A program made the translations under genes and the position numbers. A stretch of DNA of 15,084 nucleotides from Balneolaceae bacterium. GTDB lineage: Bacteria > Bacteroidota > Rhodothermia > Balneolales > Balneolaceae. Shown one piece after another: positions 7,438-13,360 of the stretch; positions within the stretch are counted from its first letter, which is position 1, and the number at the start of each line of letters is the position of its first letter. The stretch lies in assembly GCA_021767245.1 (NCBI GenBank), contig JAASTO010000050.1:1-15084 (forward strand), read 5' to 3'. The notes beneath the pieces were generated by a model. That model searched no databases, was not told the origin of the DNA, and saw nothing but the letters and a program-made list of their open reading frames with translations.

Positions 7438-8730
7438 CTACGACTGATGCTGCCGGGAGATGCTATTGTACTCTCTCACAAACAGGCGATTTGGAAACAT
7501 ACCTTCATCATCCTCAGAATAATCCGGTTTGATACGCTTTACAAAATACATCGGGACTTTACCCATGTATTTGGTTTCGATATCGCCACGCGGTTCGCAT
7601 TCAAAGAAATCCTTGACGCGTTGATAGGTTGTTTCTGAGATATTGATCTGATTTTCATCCGAATGTTGTTCGAGTCGGGCCGCCAGATTCACGGTTTCTC
7701 CCCACATATCGTAAGCAAAGCGTTTTTTACCGATCACCCCAACCACGGCTTTACCGGTGTGCACCCCAATGCGGATCGGGAGGTAAGGCGTTTCTGACAA
7801 ACTTTTCTTGCTGAATTCCCGAACAAAATCCACGATTTTAAGGGCGGTCAGAATTGCATCCACCGGGTGTGTAGAGTTTCGATCGGGCAAGCCGCCGGCC
7901 GCCATATAACTGTCCCCAATGGTTTTGATCTTGATCATATTATGCTGAGCCGTAAAATCATCAAACTTGTCAAAGTAAAAGGATAGACTTTCGATAAGTT
8001 GTTCTGCAGAAAGATCCGGTACAACCTTGGTAAACCCTACAAAGTCAGTAAACATAATGGTGGAATCCTCATAACGCTCGGGAGTCACGGTTCCATAAGC
8101 CAGCAGGTTTTCAGCAATCTTTTCAGGGAAGATATTGTGGATCAGCTCCTCATGTTCCTGTTTGGTGATCTCAAGTTCCTTATTGGCGGCATTCAGCCCG
8201 CTTTGCATCTCACTCAGTTGATTGTTTTGAGCGAGCGTATTTTTATAGGTCGATATCAGCAGGTTCACAAGGTGTGAGTAATCCGCCAGGATATTGTAGG
8301 TTTTGCCTTCTATGTTAACTTCAACCGTACTTACCTCATTTACCGGAGGAGGGGGATTTTGAAGTAACTCTTTTATTTTAGTGTAAAGCGTGTCATCGTC
8401 ATATGGCTTGGTAAGATAATTGTCGGCCCCCGCCTCTATACCTCGCATGATGTATTCGGTCGTGACCATGGATGTGACAAGGATCAAAGGGATCTTGTTG
8501 AGCCGTGAATCTTTTTTGATGCGTTCACATAACTCAAAGCCATCCATGACAGGCATTTCAACGTCACTGAGAATGAGATCGGGATATTCCGTTCGGGCCA
8601 GCTCTAAGGCGTCTTCCCCGTTTTGTGCCGTCAGTACTTCGTACCCTTTTTGAATTAATTTATGCCTTGTAAGTGTTACAAGGGCAGGATGGTCATCAAC
8701 AACCAGTATGCGTGGTTTTGTTTCTAACAT
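7438..8730 (-). CDS. Response regulator receiver fused to class III adenylate cyclase
   Basis: The 430-residue cytoplasmic protein should make cyclic AMP from ATP under control of a phosphorylation signal. An N-terminal receiver domain (about 7-124) has the acidic pair Asp12-Asp13, phospho-acceptor Asp56, Thr86/Ser87 and Lys108. A linker with a predicted coiled coil (about 165-197) leads to the transducer-like segment HNIFPEKIAENL at 198-209 and the cyclase domain (about 218-385). All class III active-site residues are visible: metal-binding Asp229 and Asp273, adenine-selecting Lys269 and Asp341, and transition-state Asn348 and Arg352. The Lys/Asp pair argues for ATP rather than GTP. A C-terminal tail of about 45 residues is unassigned. 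No histidine kinase is adjacent, so the phosphodonor is unknown. A possible promoter (TACATTTG) lies just upstream, divergent from the DAHP synthase gene. Confidence 0.93.
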   Translation of the reverse strand: MLETKPRILVVDDHPALVTLTRHKLIQKGYEVLTAQNGEDALELARTEYPDLILSDVEMPVMDGFELCERIKKDSRLNKIPLILVTSMVTTEYIMRGIEAGADNYLTKPYDDDTLYTKIKELLQNPPPPVNEVSTVEVNIEGKTYNILADYSHLVNLLISTYKNTLAQNNQLSEMQSGLNAANKELEITKQEHEELIHNIFPEKIAENLLAYGTVTPERYEDSTIMFTDFVGFTKVVPDLSAEQLIESLSFYFDKFDDFTAQHNMIKIKTIGDSYMAAGGLPDRNSTHPVDAILTALKIVDFVREFSKKSLSETPYLPIRIGVHTGKAVVGVIGKKRFAYDMWGETVNLAARLEQHSDENQINISETTYQRVKDFFECEPRGDIETKYMGKVPMYFVKRIKPDYSEDDEGMFPNRLFVREYNSISRQHQS

Positions 8731-8752
8731 AGTGTGTTATTTGTATTTCCCT

Positions 8753-8760
8753 CAAATGTA
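8753..8760 (-). promoter_or_regulatory. Possible Bacteroidota-type -7 element for the cyclase gene
   Basis: On the minus strand TACATTTG matches the TAnnTTTG -7 box of the main sigma factor in Bacteroidota, 22 nt before the cyclase ATG. The -33 region reads TTAT instead of TTTG, so the match is partial. The 117-bp divergent gap would also hold the DAHP synthase promoter. There TAGTTTTA near 8814-8821 is a one-mismatch version on the plus strand, without a well-spaced -33 box. Confidence 0.35.
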
Positions 8761-8847
8761 AGTTTGAATGCCATAAGGTATAAGAAAATTGAGCATTAAG
8801 CAGTAAAAACCGATAGTTTTAAACCCAATTAAAAAATTATAAGATTT

Positions 8848-10206
8848 ATGCCTGAAGTTGTACATAAAAGTTGGTCGCCGATCTCCTGGAAAGAAAAACC
8901 GGTAAAGCAGTTACCCGATTATCCGGATCAAAAGGAGCTCGAGCAGAGTTATGAAATGCTTAAAGACCTGCCACCTTTGGTGACATCCTGGGAAATAGAT
9001 GCTCTGAAGAATAAATTGGCAGATATTTCTGATGGTAATGGTTTTTTACTGCAGGGCGGTGATTGCGCAGAGAGTTTTGATGCAACCAAAGCTCCAAAGA
9101 TCGTCAATATGGTGAAAGTGTTACTGCAGATGAGTTTCATTCTGATCCATGAAATGGGTATTCCGGTATTGCGGGTAGGGCGAATAGCCGGGCAATATGC
9201 CAAACCTCGTTCCAATGATTTTGAGATGGTAGATGGGGAGGAGATACACAACTATCGCGGCGACCTGATCAACGGATTTGAATCTGAGTCAGGTATTCGC
9301 ATTCCGGATCCCCAAAGACTGATAGAGGGGTATCATAAAGCCGGGCTGACACTCAACTTCCTGAGAGCTTTGTCGGAAGAGGGATTTGCCGACCTCCATC
9401 ATCCTGAGCAATGGGAACTGGATTTTATGCGAAATAACGAATACTACGCTGAGTATGAGGAAATGGTCTCATCCATTACCAAGGCCGTGAAATTTGTTGA
9501 AGCCATTGCACCGGATACCTTCACGACCCTGCAGAAAGTTGATTTTTATACTTCACATGAGGCGCTGAATCTGTATTATGATTCCGCTCAAACCCGTCCG
9601 GTTCCCCGAAAACCGGGCCACTATAACCTGAGTGCCCACATGGTGTGGCTTGGTAACCGAACCCGTGAACTGGATGGAGCACATGTGGAATATTTTAAAG
9701 GGATCAATAATCCGGTTGGCATCAAGATTGGGCCGCCTTTTGAAATTGATGAAACTCTAAAGCTTATCGAAACCCTGAATCCGACGCATGAAAAAGGTAA
9801 GATCGTGTTGATCACCCGCTTTGGGAAAGACCTGATCGAAGACCAACTGCCGGGATTGATCCGGGCGGTGAGACGTGAAGGCTTTCCGGTGGTGTGGAGT
9901 TCAGACCCCATGCACGGGAATACGTTTAGTACCGGCGGAGGTATCAAAACCCGTAATTTTGATGATATTATCCATGAGGTTCGTTCCGCTTTTGCCATTC
10001 ACCGCTCTGAAGGCAGTTACCTGGGTGGAGTTCACCTGGAACTGACCGGTGATAATGTGACCGAATGCGTGGGTGGAGCCAAGGGACTTGAGGAAAATGA
10101 ACTCAACCGAAACTATGAGACCTTCTGTGATCCGCGCCTCAATTATGAGCAAAGCCTCGAAATGGCCTTTCTGGTGGCTCGCGAATGGAAAAACAGTAGG
10201 GGTTAA
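8848..10206 (+). CDS. aroG: Class II 3-deoxy-7-phosphoheptulonate (DAHP) synthase
   Basis: This enzyme condenses phosphoenolpyruvate with erythrose 4-phosphate, the entry step of the shikimate pathway to aromatic amino acids. The 452 residues belong to the plant/mycobacterial (class II) type; the symbol follows the characterised M. tuberculosis AroG and other names (aroF, aroA-II) are in use. Metal ligands of the family are present: Cys73 in QGGDCAESF, His356 in SDPMHGNT, Glu398 in GVHLELTG and Asp428 in FCDPRLN. The WSPISWKEKP and PPLVTSWEID segments near the N terminus are typical of full-length class II enzymes. The length is close to the feedback-regulated mycobacterial form, but allosteric behaviour cannot be read from sequence here. 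The ATG at 8848 follows a weak AAGA. The gene stands alone, with no other shikimate gene beside it. Confidence 0.96.
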   Translation: MPEVVHKSWSPISWKEKPVKQLPDYPDQKELEQSYEMLKDLPPLVTSWEIDALKNKLADISDGNGFLLQGGDCAESFDATKAPKIVNMVKVLLQMSFILIHEMGIPVLRVGRIAGQYAKPRSNDFEMVDGEEIHNYRGDLINGFESESGIRIPDPQRLIEGYHKAGLTLNFLRALSEEGFADLHHPEQWELDFMRNNEYYAEYEEMVSSITKAVKFVEAIAPDTFTTLQKVDFYTSHEALNLYYDSAQTRPVPRKPGHYNLSAHMVWLGNRTRELDGAHVEYFKGINNPVGIKIGPPFEIDETLKLIETLNPTHEKGKIVLITRFGKDLIEDQLPGLIRAVRREGFPVVWSSDPMHGNTFSTGGGIKTRNFDDIIHEVRSAFAIHRSEGSYLGGVHLELTGDNVTECVGGAKGLEENELNRNYETFCDPRLNYEQSLEMAFLVAREWKNSRG

Positions 10207-10239
10207 GGCAACCGGCTGATCTATAATCAGGTTTCTGCC
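10207..10239 (+). terminator. Stem-loop directly after the DAHP synthase stop
   Basis: Immediately after the TAA, GGCA (10207-10210) can pair with TGCC (10236-10239), and CTGAT (10216-10220) with ATCAG (10226-10230) around a 5-nt loop. There is an internal mismatch region and no run of T behind it. It may be a 3' end stabiliser or a weak terminator. Confidence 0.35.
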
Positions 10240-10272
10240 AAAACTGTCATAGGACTGCCAAATAAGAAGCAC

Positions 10273-10306
10273 CCGGTCTGACATCTTATCCCGAAATGTC
10301 AACCGG
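10273..10306. promoter_or_regulatory. Dyad upstream of the sigma-54 promoter, candidate enhancer-binding site
   Basis: The left arm (CCGGTCTGACAT, 10273-10284) and right arm (ATGTCAACCGG, 10296-10306) are inverted copies with a single extra base in the left arm and an 11-nt spacer. The centre is about 105 bp upstream of the start site predicted from the sigma-54 promoter, the normal distance for an NtrC-family activator site. The same TGTCA core also occurs at 10245-10249 and 10339-10343, each within the 8-bp direct repeat CTGTCATA. The activator is not in the window. Confidence 0.5.
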
Positions 10307-10366
10307 TGTGTAATTGTATCATACCCATATTGCCCGTCTGTCATATTCAGGCTTTACCATAATAAG

Positions 10367-10384
10367 TTGGCATATAGCTTGCAT
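10367..10384 (+). promoter_or_regulatory. Sigma-54 (RpoN) -24/-12 promoter for the Hsp20 gene
   Basis: TTGGCAT (10367-10373), five bases, then TTGCAT (10379-10384) matches the sigma-54 consensus TGGCAC-N5-TTGCW with one change. The diagnostic GG and GC are exactly 10 bases apart. Taking C10382 as -12, transcription should start near 10394. That places the Shine-Dalgarno (10411-10417) and ATG (10423) about 17 and 29 nt downstream, in the right order for this gene. Confidence 0.75.
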
Positions 10385-10422
10385 ATTCAAAGGTGAACAA
10401 CGAATTAAAAAGAGAGGCAATC

Positions 10423-10851
10423 ATGGCACTTATTAAATATTCACGACCAAATCTTGATGTTAACTCAAGAAATTTCAGCGACATTTTAGATGAATTCTTT
10501 AACGATTCACTGAATTATCGCAAAGACACCTTTATGCCAACCGTAGATATTTCTGAAACTGAAAATGATTTTCAGGTAGAAGTATCTCTTCCAGGCTTGA
10601 AGAAAGATGACATCAATGTTGACCTCGAAAACGGACGCCTGACCATTAGTGGCGAGCGAAAGTTTGAGAATGAGGAATCCGGTAAAAATTACCATCGGGT
10701 AGAATCAAGTTATGGTTCATTCAGCCGTTCTTTCCAGCTGCCCGATAGCATTGATGAAGAGAGCATCGAAGCTAAATATGATAATGGTGTGTTGAACATC
10801 AACATTAAGAAGAGCGAAGAAAAGGTTAAGAAGCAGATCAAGATATCATAA
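10423..10851 (+). CDS. Small heat-shock protein, Hsp20/alpha-crystallin family
   Basis: Hsp20 proteins form large oligomers in the cytoplasm and hold unfolding proteins, without ATP, for refolding by DnaK and ClpB. The 142-residue protein has a variable N-terminal arm (about 1-38), an alpha-crystallin domain (about 39-130: PTVDISETENDF, SLPGLKKDDI, YDNGVLNINI) and the C-terminal IKI tail motif (Ile139-Lys-Ile141) used for oligomer docking. I chose the ATG at 10423. AGAGAGG lies 5 nt before it, whereas an in-frame GTG at 10393 lies at the predicted transcription start and has no room for a leader. The gene is followed by a clear terminator, so it is a single-gene unit. The sigma-54 promoter in front suggests control by a dedicated stress-responsive activator, which is uncommon for this family. 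Confidence 0.95.
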   Translation: MALIKYSRPNLDVNSRNFSDILDEFFNDSLNYRKDTFMPTVDISETENDFQVEVSLPGLKKDDINVDLENGRLTISGERKFENEESGKNYHRVESSYGSFSRSFQLPDSIDEESIEAKYDNGVLNINIKKSEEKVKKQIKIS

Positions 10852-10875
10852 ACTTGATCTGGATTGGTTAAGAGG

Positions 10876-10911
10876 ACCGGAGTTCCGTGAAAAGAGCTCC
10901 GGTTTTATTTT
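10876..10911 (+). terminator. Rho-independent terminator after the Hsp20 gene
   Basis: ACCGGAG (10876-10882) pairs perfectly with CTCCGGT (10897-10903) around a 14-nt loop, followed by TTTATTTT. It lies 24 bp after the Hsp20 stop and separates this unit from htrA. Confidence 0.85.
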
Positions 10912-11004
10912 AAGATGTAATGCCTGATAAACTTTGCACAATTTTGAGGCATTCGTGCGTTGTAATACCGTAAATCAAAACAGACAAACTTTTAATTACA
11001 GATC

Positions 11005-12477
11005 ATGAATACGACAGTAAAGAATATATTTGGGGTGGCTGCTGCCATTTTAGTTCTACTGGGTTTTAATCTGGCTACGGATTCAAACTCAGTTACCTTT
11101 CCAACGGCAGATAACGACAAGGTGGAATCAGCTGAAAGCAGATCAGTAAACACCCTTCAGGATTTTAACGATGCCATTGTGGACATCGCTGAAAAGACAA
11201 ATCCATCCGTAGTAACCATTACCACCAAGCGAACAGAGGAAGTGCGGGTCATCAATCCCTTTGCTCAGTTCTTTGGAAACCCAGGAGATCAGGGTGAAAC
11301 CCGTGAAAGAACTCAACGTGGACTCGGTTCCGGAGTGATCGTATCTGAAGAGGGATATATCCTGACTAATAATCATGTGATCGCGGAAACGGATGAGATC
11401 ACCGTAAGAATGTTCAACGGTAATGAGGTGAATGCAGAATTAGTAGGAACCGATCCACAAACCGACATTGCTGTGTTAAAAGTAGAGGTGGATGATCTGC
11501 CAGCTGTAAGTATGGGCGACAGTGATAAGCTTAAAGTGGGATCATTTGTTTTGGCAATCGGTAGTCCCTTAGATGAATCTCTGGCGCATACCGTTTCTTT
11601 TGGTATTGTTAGTGCCAGAGGCCGTTCATTGAATAATTTAACCGCCTATGGAGATTATATCCAAACCGATGCCGCCATTAATCCAGGTAATTCGGGAGGT
11701 GCCCTGATCGATGTGAATGGTAATTTAGTAGGTATCAACTCAGCTATTGCATCCCGGTCTGGAGGAAATGACGGTATTGGATTTGCGATTCCCGTGAATC
11801 TGGCGAAAAGGATCATGACCGATCTGATCGAAGATGGAAAAGTAAGTCGCGGATATCTCGGCATGTACACCGGTGGCGAAGTAGACCAAACCATGGCACG
11901 TGCCCTCGGTCTTGATAATGTTCGAGGGGTGATCGTTGGTCGGGTTGAGGAAGGCGGTCCTGCCGATAAAGCCGGCTTGCAACAACAGGATGTGATCGTA
12001 TCCCTGAATGGAGAACAGATCAGAAACTGGGATGCCTTCAGGACAGAGATCGCTTCTAAAAAACCGGGAGATGAGATTAAACTTGGCATAATACGAGATG
12101 GTAAGGATGTAGAGCTAACCGTTACATTAGGTGAGCGTCCGGAAGGTGAAATAGCCGCAGCCGATCCCGCACAGATGGAAAGTATGGAAGATCAATTAGG
12201 CTTTACAGTGACCGGTTTAGACGGCACCATTCGTGAACAACTAAATCTGGATTCAGACACAGAAGGTGTGGTCGTGCGGTCAATAAGTGAAGGCAGTACC
12301 GCTTATGAGAGAGGATTACGCAGGGGAGATGTGATAACCCGGGTTAAAAGAAAAGCGATAACAAGTTCTTCTGAATTCTATGAGGAAGTTGAAAAAGCCA
12401 TAGATGCCGGAGACGAGGTTTTACTGCTGACCGTGCTAAGGAACGATATCGAGCAGTTTATTGCTTTTGAACTTTAG
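11005..12477 (+). CDS. degP: HtrA/DegP-type periplasmic serine protease with two PDZ domains
   Basis: This envelope protease degrades misfolded exported proteins and may also act as a chaperone. The 490 residues begin with a hydrophobic segment (about 5-25, IFGVAAAILVLLGFNLA) that is either a signal peptide or a membrane anchor. The trypsin-like domain has the catalytic triad His124 (TNNHVI), Asp154 (TDIAVL) and Ser230 (NPGNSGGAL). The Gln-rich LA loop of E. coli DegP is replaced by a shorter charged stretch (about 90-105). PDZ1 covers about 282-378 and begins RGYLGMYTG; PDZ2 covers about 398-488. Two PDZ domains and the length favour the DegP/DegQ type over DegS; choosing between DegP and DegQ is not possible here. 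ATG at 11005 is the only sensible start, with no strong Shine-Dalgarno. No sigma-54 box is visible in its 93-bp upstream gap. Confidence 0.95.
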   Translation: MNTTVKNIFGVAAAILVLLGFNLATDSNSVTFPTADNDKVESAESRSVNTLQDFNDAIVDIAEKTNPSVVTITTKRTEEVRVINPFAQFFGNPGDQGETRERTQRGLGSGVIVSEEGYILTNNHVIAETDEITVRMFNGNEVNAELVGTDPQTDIAVLKVEVDDLPAVSMGDSDKLKVGSFVLAIGSPLDESLAHTVSFGIVSARGRSLNNLTAYGDYIQTDAAINPGNSGGALIDVNGNLVGINSAIASRSGGNDGIGFAIPVNLAKRIMTDLIEDGKVSRGYLGMYTGGEVDQTMARALGLDNVRGVIVGRVEEGGPADKAGLQQQDVIVSLNGEQIRNWDAFRTEIASKKPGDEIKLGIIRDGKDVELTVTLGERPEGEIAAADPAQMESMEDQLGFTVTGLDGTIREQLNLDSDTEGVVVRSISEGSTAYERGLRRGDVITRVKRKAITSSSEFYEEVEKAIDAGDEVLLLTVLRNDIEQFIAFEL

Positions 12478-12483
12478 AAGACA

Positions 12484-12538
12484 TTTGTACCCCAAAACCA
12501 AGACCATGATCCCTGATACGGATCATGGTTTCTATCTT
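12484..12538 (+). terminator. Terminator-like hairpin after htrA (copy 1 of a related pair)
   Basis: ACCATGATC (12503-12511) pairs with GATCATGGT (12521-12529) around a 9-nt loop containing CTGATAC, followed by the T-rich TTCTATCTT. It lies 25 bp after the htrA stop. A conserved lead-in, TTTGTACCCC (12484-12493), precedes the stem and is repeated before the hairpin at 12657-12687. Confidence 0.7.
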
Positions 12539-12562
12539 ACTGATTGACAAACTCTATTGAAA

Positions 12563-12606
12563 GCCTTGGTATTTACGAATAATTACAAGGCATCTTTCTT
12601 CAGATG
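12563..12606. repeat. Nested hairpins between the two terminators
   Basis: GCCTTG (12563-12568) pairs with CAAGGC (12586-12591), and inside it TATT (12570-12573) pairs with AATA (12578-12581) around a TACG loop. Overlapping the 3' edge, CATCT (12591-12595) and AGATG (12602-12606) form a small stem followed by five T. These could be backup termination signals for htrA or part of a short RNA. Confidence 0.4.
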
Positions 12607-12637
12607 TTTTTATCTTAAGGGCGAAGAAATTTTTTAT

Positions 12638-12691
12638 TTTGTACCCCGAAAAACCCAAACCCTGAGTTCTGATACAGCTCAGGGTTTTTTT
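12638..12691 (+). terminator. Strong rho-independent terminator (copy 2 of a related pair)
   Basis: AAACCCTGAG (12657-12666) pairs with CTCAGGGTTT (12678-12687); the loop itself holds a CTG-ATA-CAG mini-stem, and a run of seven T ends at 12691. The same TTTGTACCCC lead-in (12638-12647) and CTGATAC loop as in copy 1 are present. No gene lies between the two copies, so its transcript is either htrA read-through or a small RNA starting nearby. Confidence 0.8.
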
Positions 12692-12693
12692 AT

Positions 12694-12740
12694 GGCATGA
12701 ATTTCCCTGTCACAGAGGCTTATCCGACGGTATTCATGCC
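12694..12740. repeat. 47-bp palindromic intergenic repeat
   Basis: GGCATGAAT (12694-12702) and ATTCATGCC (12732-12740) are perfect inverted arms. Just inside, CC and GTC can pair with GAC and GG, extending the stem with small bulges. There is no T run in either direction. It starts right after the copy-2 terminator. The form resembles short palindromic repeats scattered between genes, but copy number cannot be judged from one window. Confidence 0.5.
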
Positions 12741-12850
12741 AAATTCATAAATTCTTCTATTTTATTTAACCTGAGTTCGAAATAATTCTTCTGAAGTTGT
12801 CACCCTTGTAAATGTTTTAGGCAATTCGATGACAATGTTGGTTAAGATGA
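12741..12850. other. Gene-free AT-rich spacer
   Basis: This 110-bp stretch joins the 47-bp palindrome to the structured element. Apart from a TTGTCA/TGACAA inverted pair (12797-12802 and 12830-12835), which is short and widely spaced, I see no gene, promoter box or terminator in it. Confidence 0.5.
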
Positions 12851-13160
12851 AGACCCTGAAAGGGTCACATATGAATAGCCCAGGATAAAGCCGCGTAAGC
12901 GGGTGCAACCCTGGGATACATCCCCGAAATAGCAAAACCCAAGCAACGAAAGCAGCCAAAATATCACATGTCTATCGCAGGGTTGGGGCATGCGGGCACC
13001 AAAGCCACTAAAAAGTTGGTTGCCCAAGCTTCGTTAAACGGGTTAGACTAAATCACCTTTTGGGCGAAGCTTTGTTTATTCATATTTCTTACCCCGGACT
13101 GCTTCCATGCTATCGCATTTCATTGTCCGGGGTTATTCAAATGTGGCCCTTTCAGGACCG
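12851..13160. mobile_element. REPIN/MITE-like structured element with inverted terminal units
   Basis: The left end (12851-12885) and the reverse complement of the right end (13160-13126) agree at about 28 of 35 positions: a CCTGAAAGG hairpin, CACATnTGAATA, then the 5' arm of a second hairpin. Left hairpin 1 is GACCCT-GAA-AGGGTC (12852-12866). Left hairpin 2 is CCCAGG (12879-12884) with CCTGGG (12910-12915), enclosing CCGC-GTAA-GCGG (12891-12902). Right hairpin 2 is ACCCCGGAC (13091-13099) with GTCCGGGGT (13125-13133), enclosing ATGC-TATC-GCAT. The middle (12916-13090) has further pairing: GGGCACCAA (12994-13002) with TTGGTTGCCC (13016-13025), and AAGCTTCG (13026-13033) with CGAAGCTT (13065-13072). 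No transposase or credible protein is encoded. It resembles REP doublets mobilised by TnpA-REP (RAYT) enzymes; a structured RNA is the alternative. Confidence 0.55.
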
Positions 13161-13360
13161 TTTTTAATTTAGAAACTGCCCTCGAATTATCTAAAATCTA
13201 AAACGTATGACAACCAAGAGGTAGTTTTATGTCGAACTCACGTTATATAGTCAGTTCAGAATTTTAGCAGAAGTCAGTACTGAAATTATGTCAATATGCG
13301 GGTATAGGCACGATTTTGGTCATATTAATATCAAAACAAGAGAAAAAAGGAGATTTTAAT
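13161..13360 (+). promoter_or_regulatory. clpB leader region
   Basis: The 200 bp before clpB has no CIRCE-type repeat and no clear sigma-54 or TAnnTTTG promoter. It contains a possible 12-codon leader ORF (13229-13267), an AT-rich palindrome ATATTAATAT (13322-13331) flanked by TTTTG and CAAAA, and the clpB ribosome site AGGAG (13348-13352), 8 nt before the ATG. Heat-shock control probably acts here, but the promoter could not be fixed by eye. Confidence 0.4.
13229..13267 (+). CDS. Possible 12-residue leader peptide upstream of clpB
   Basis: ATG at 13229 is preceded by AAGAGG with a 7-nt gap, a better ribosome site than most genes here have. It opens a 12-codon frame, MSNSRYIVSSEF, ending in TAG. 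It lies 93 bp before clpB. No attenuator hairpin with a T run follows, and an ORF this short can arise by chance, so this is only a suggestion. Confidence 0.2.
   Translation: MSNSRYIVSSEF

Noticed and set aside
9901..10344. 147-codon minus-strand open frame over the end of the DAHP synthase gene
   Set aside because: Mostly antisense to conserved coding sequence; its upstream part covers the dyad and spacer in front of the Hsp20 gene; no family resemblance.
10393..10422. GTG start giving Hsp20 ten extra residues
   Set aside because: It coincides with the predicted sigma-54 transcription start and lacks a Shine-Dalgarno, while the ATG at 10423 has AGAGAGG 5 nt ahead.
12762..13027. Two overlapping minus-strand open frames of 61-65 codons in the htrA-clpB gap
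   Set aside because: They run through the hairpins of the repeat element, have no ribosome site and odd Cys/Gly/Pro-rich composition; they are by-products of the repeat.
13288..13359. 24-codon plus-strand frame ending just before the clpB ATG
   Set aside because: No ribosome site and it reads through the palindrome and the clpB Shine-Dalgarno; likely chance.
12478..13360. tRNA, tmRNA, CRISPR or origin in the long gap
   Set aside because: No cloverleaf with CCA-adjacent acceptor, no regularly spaced repeats and no DnaA-box cluster were found; the structure is explained by hairpin repeats.
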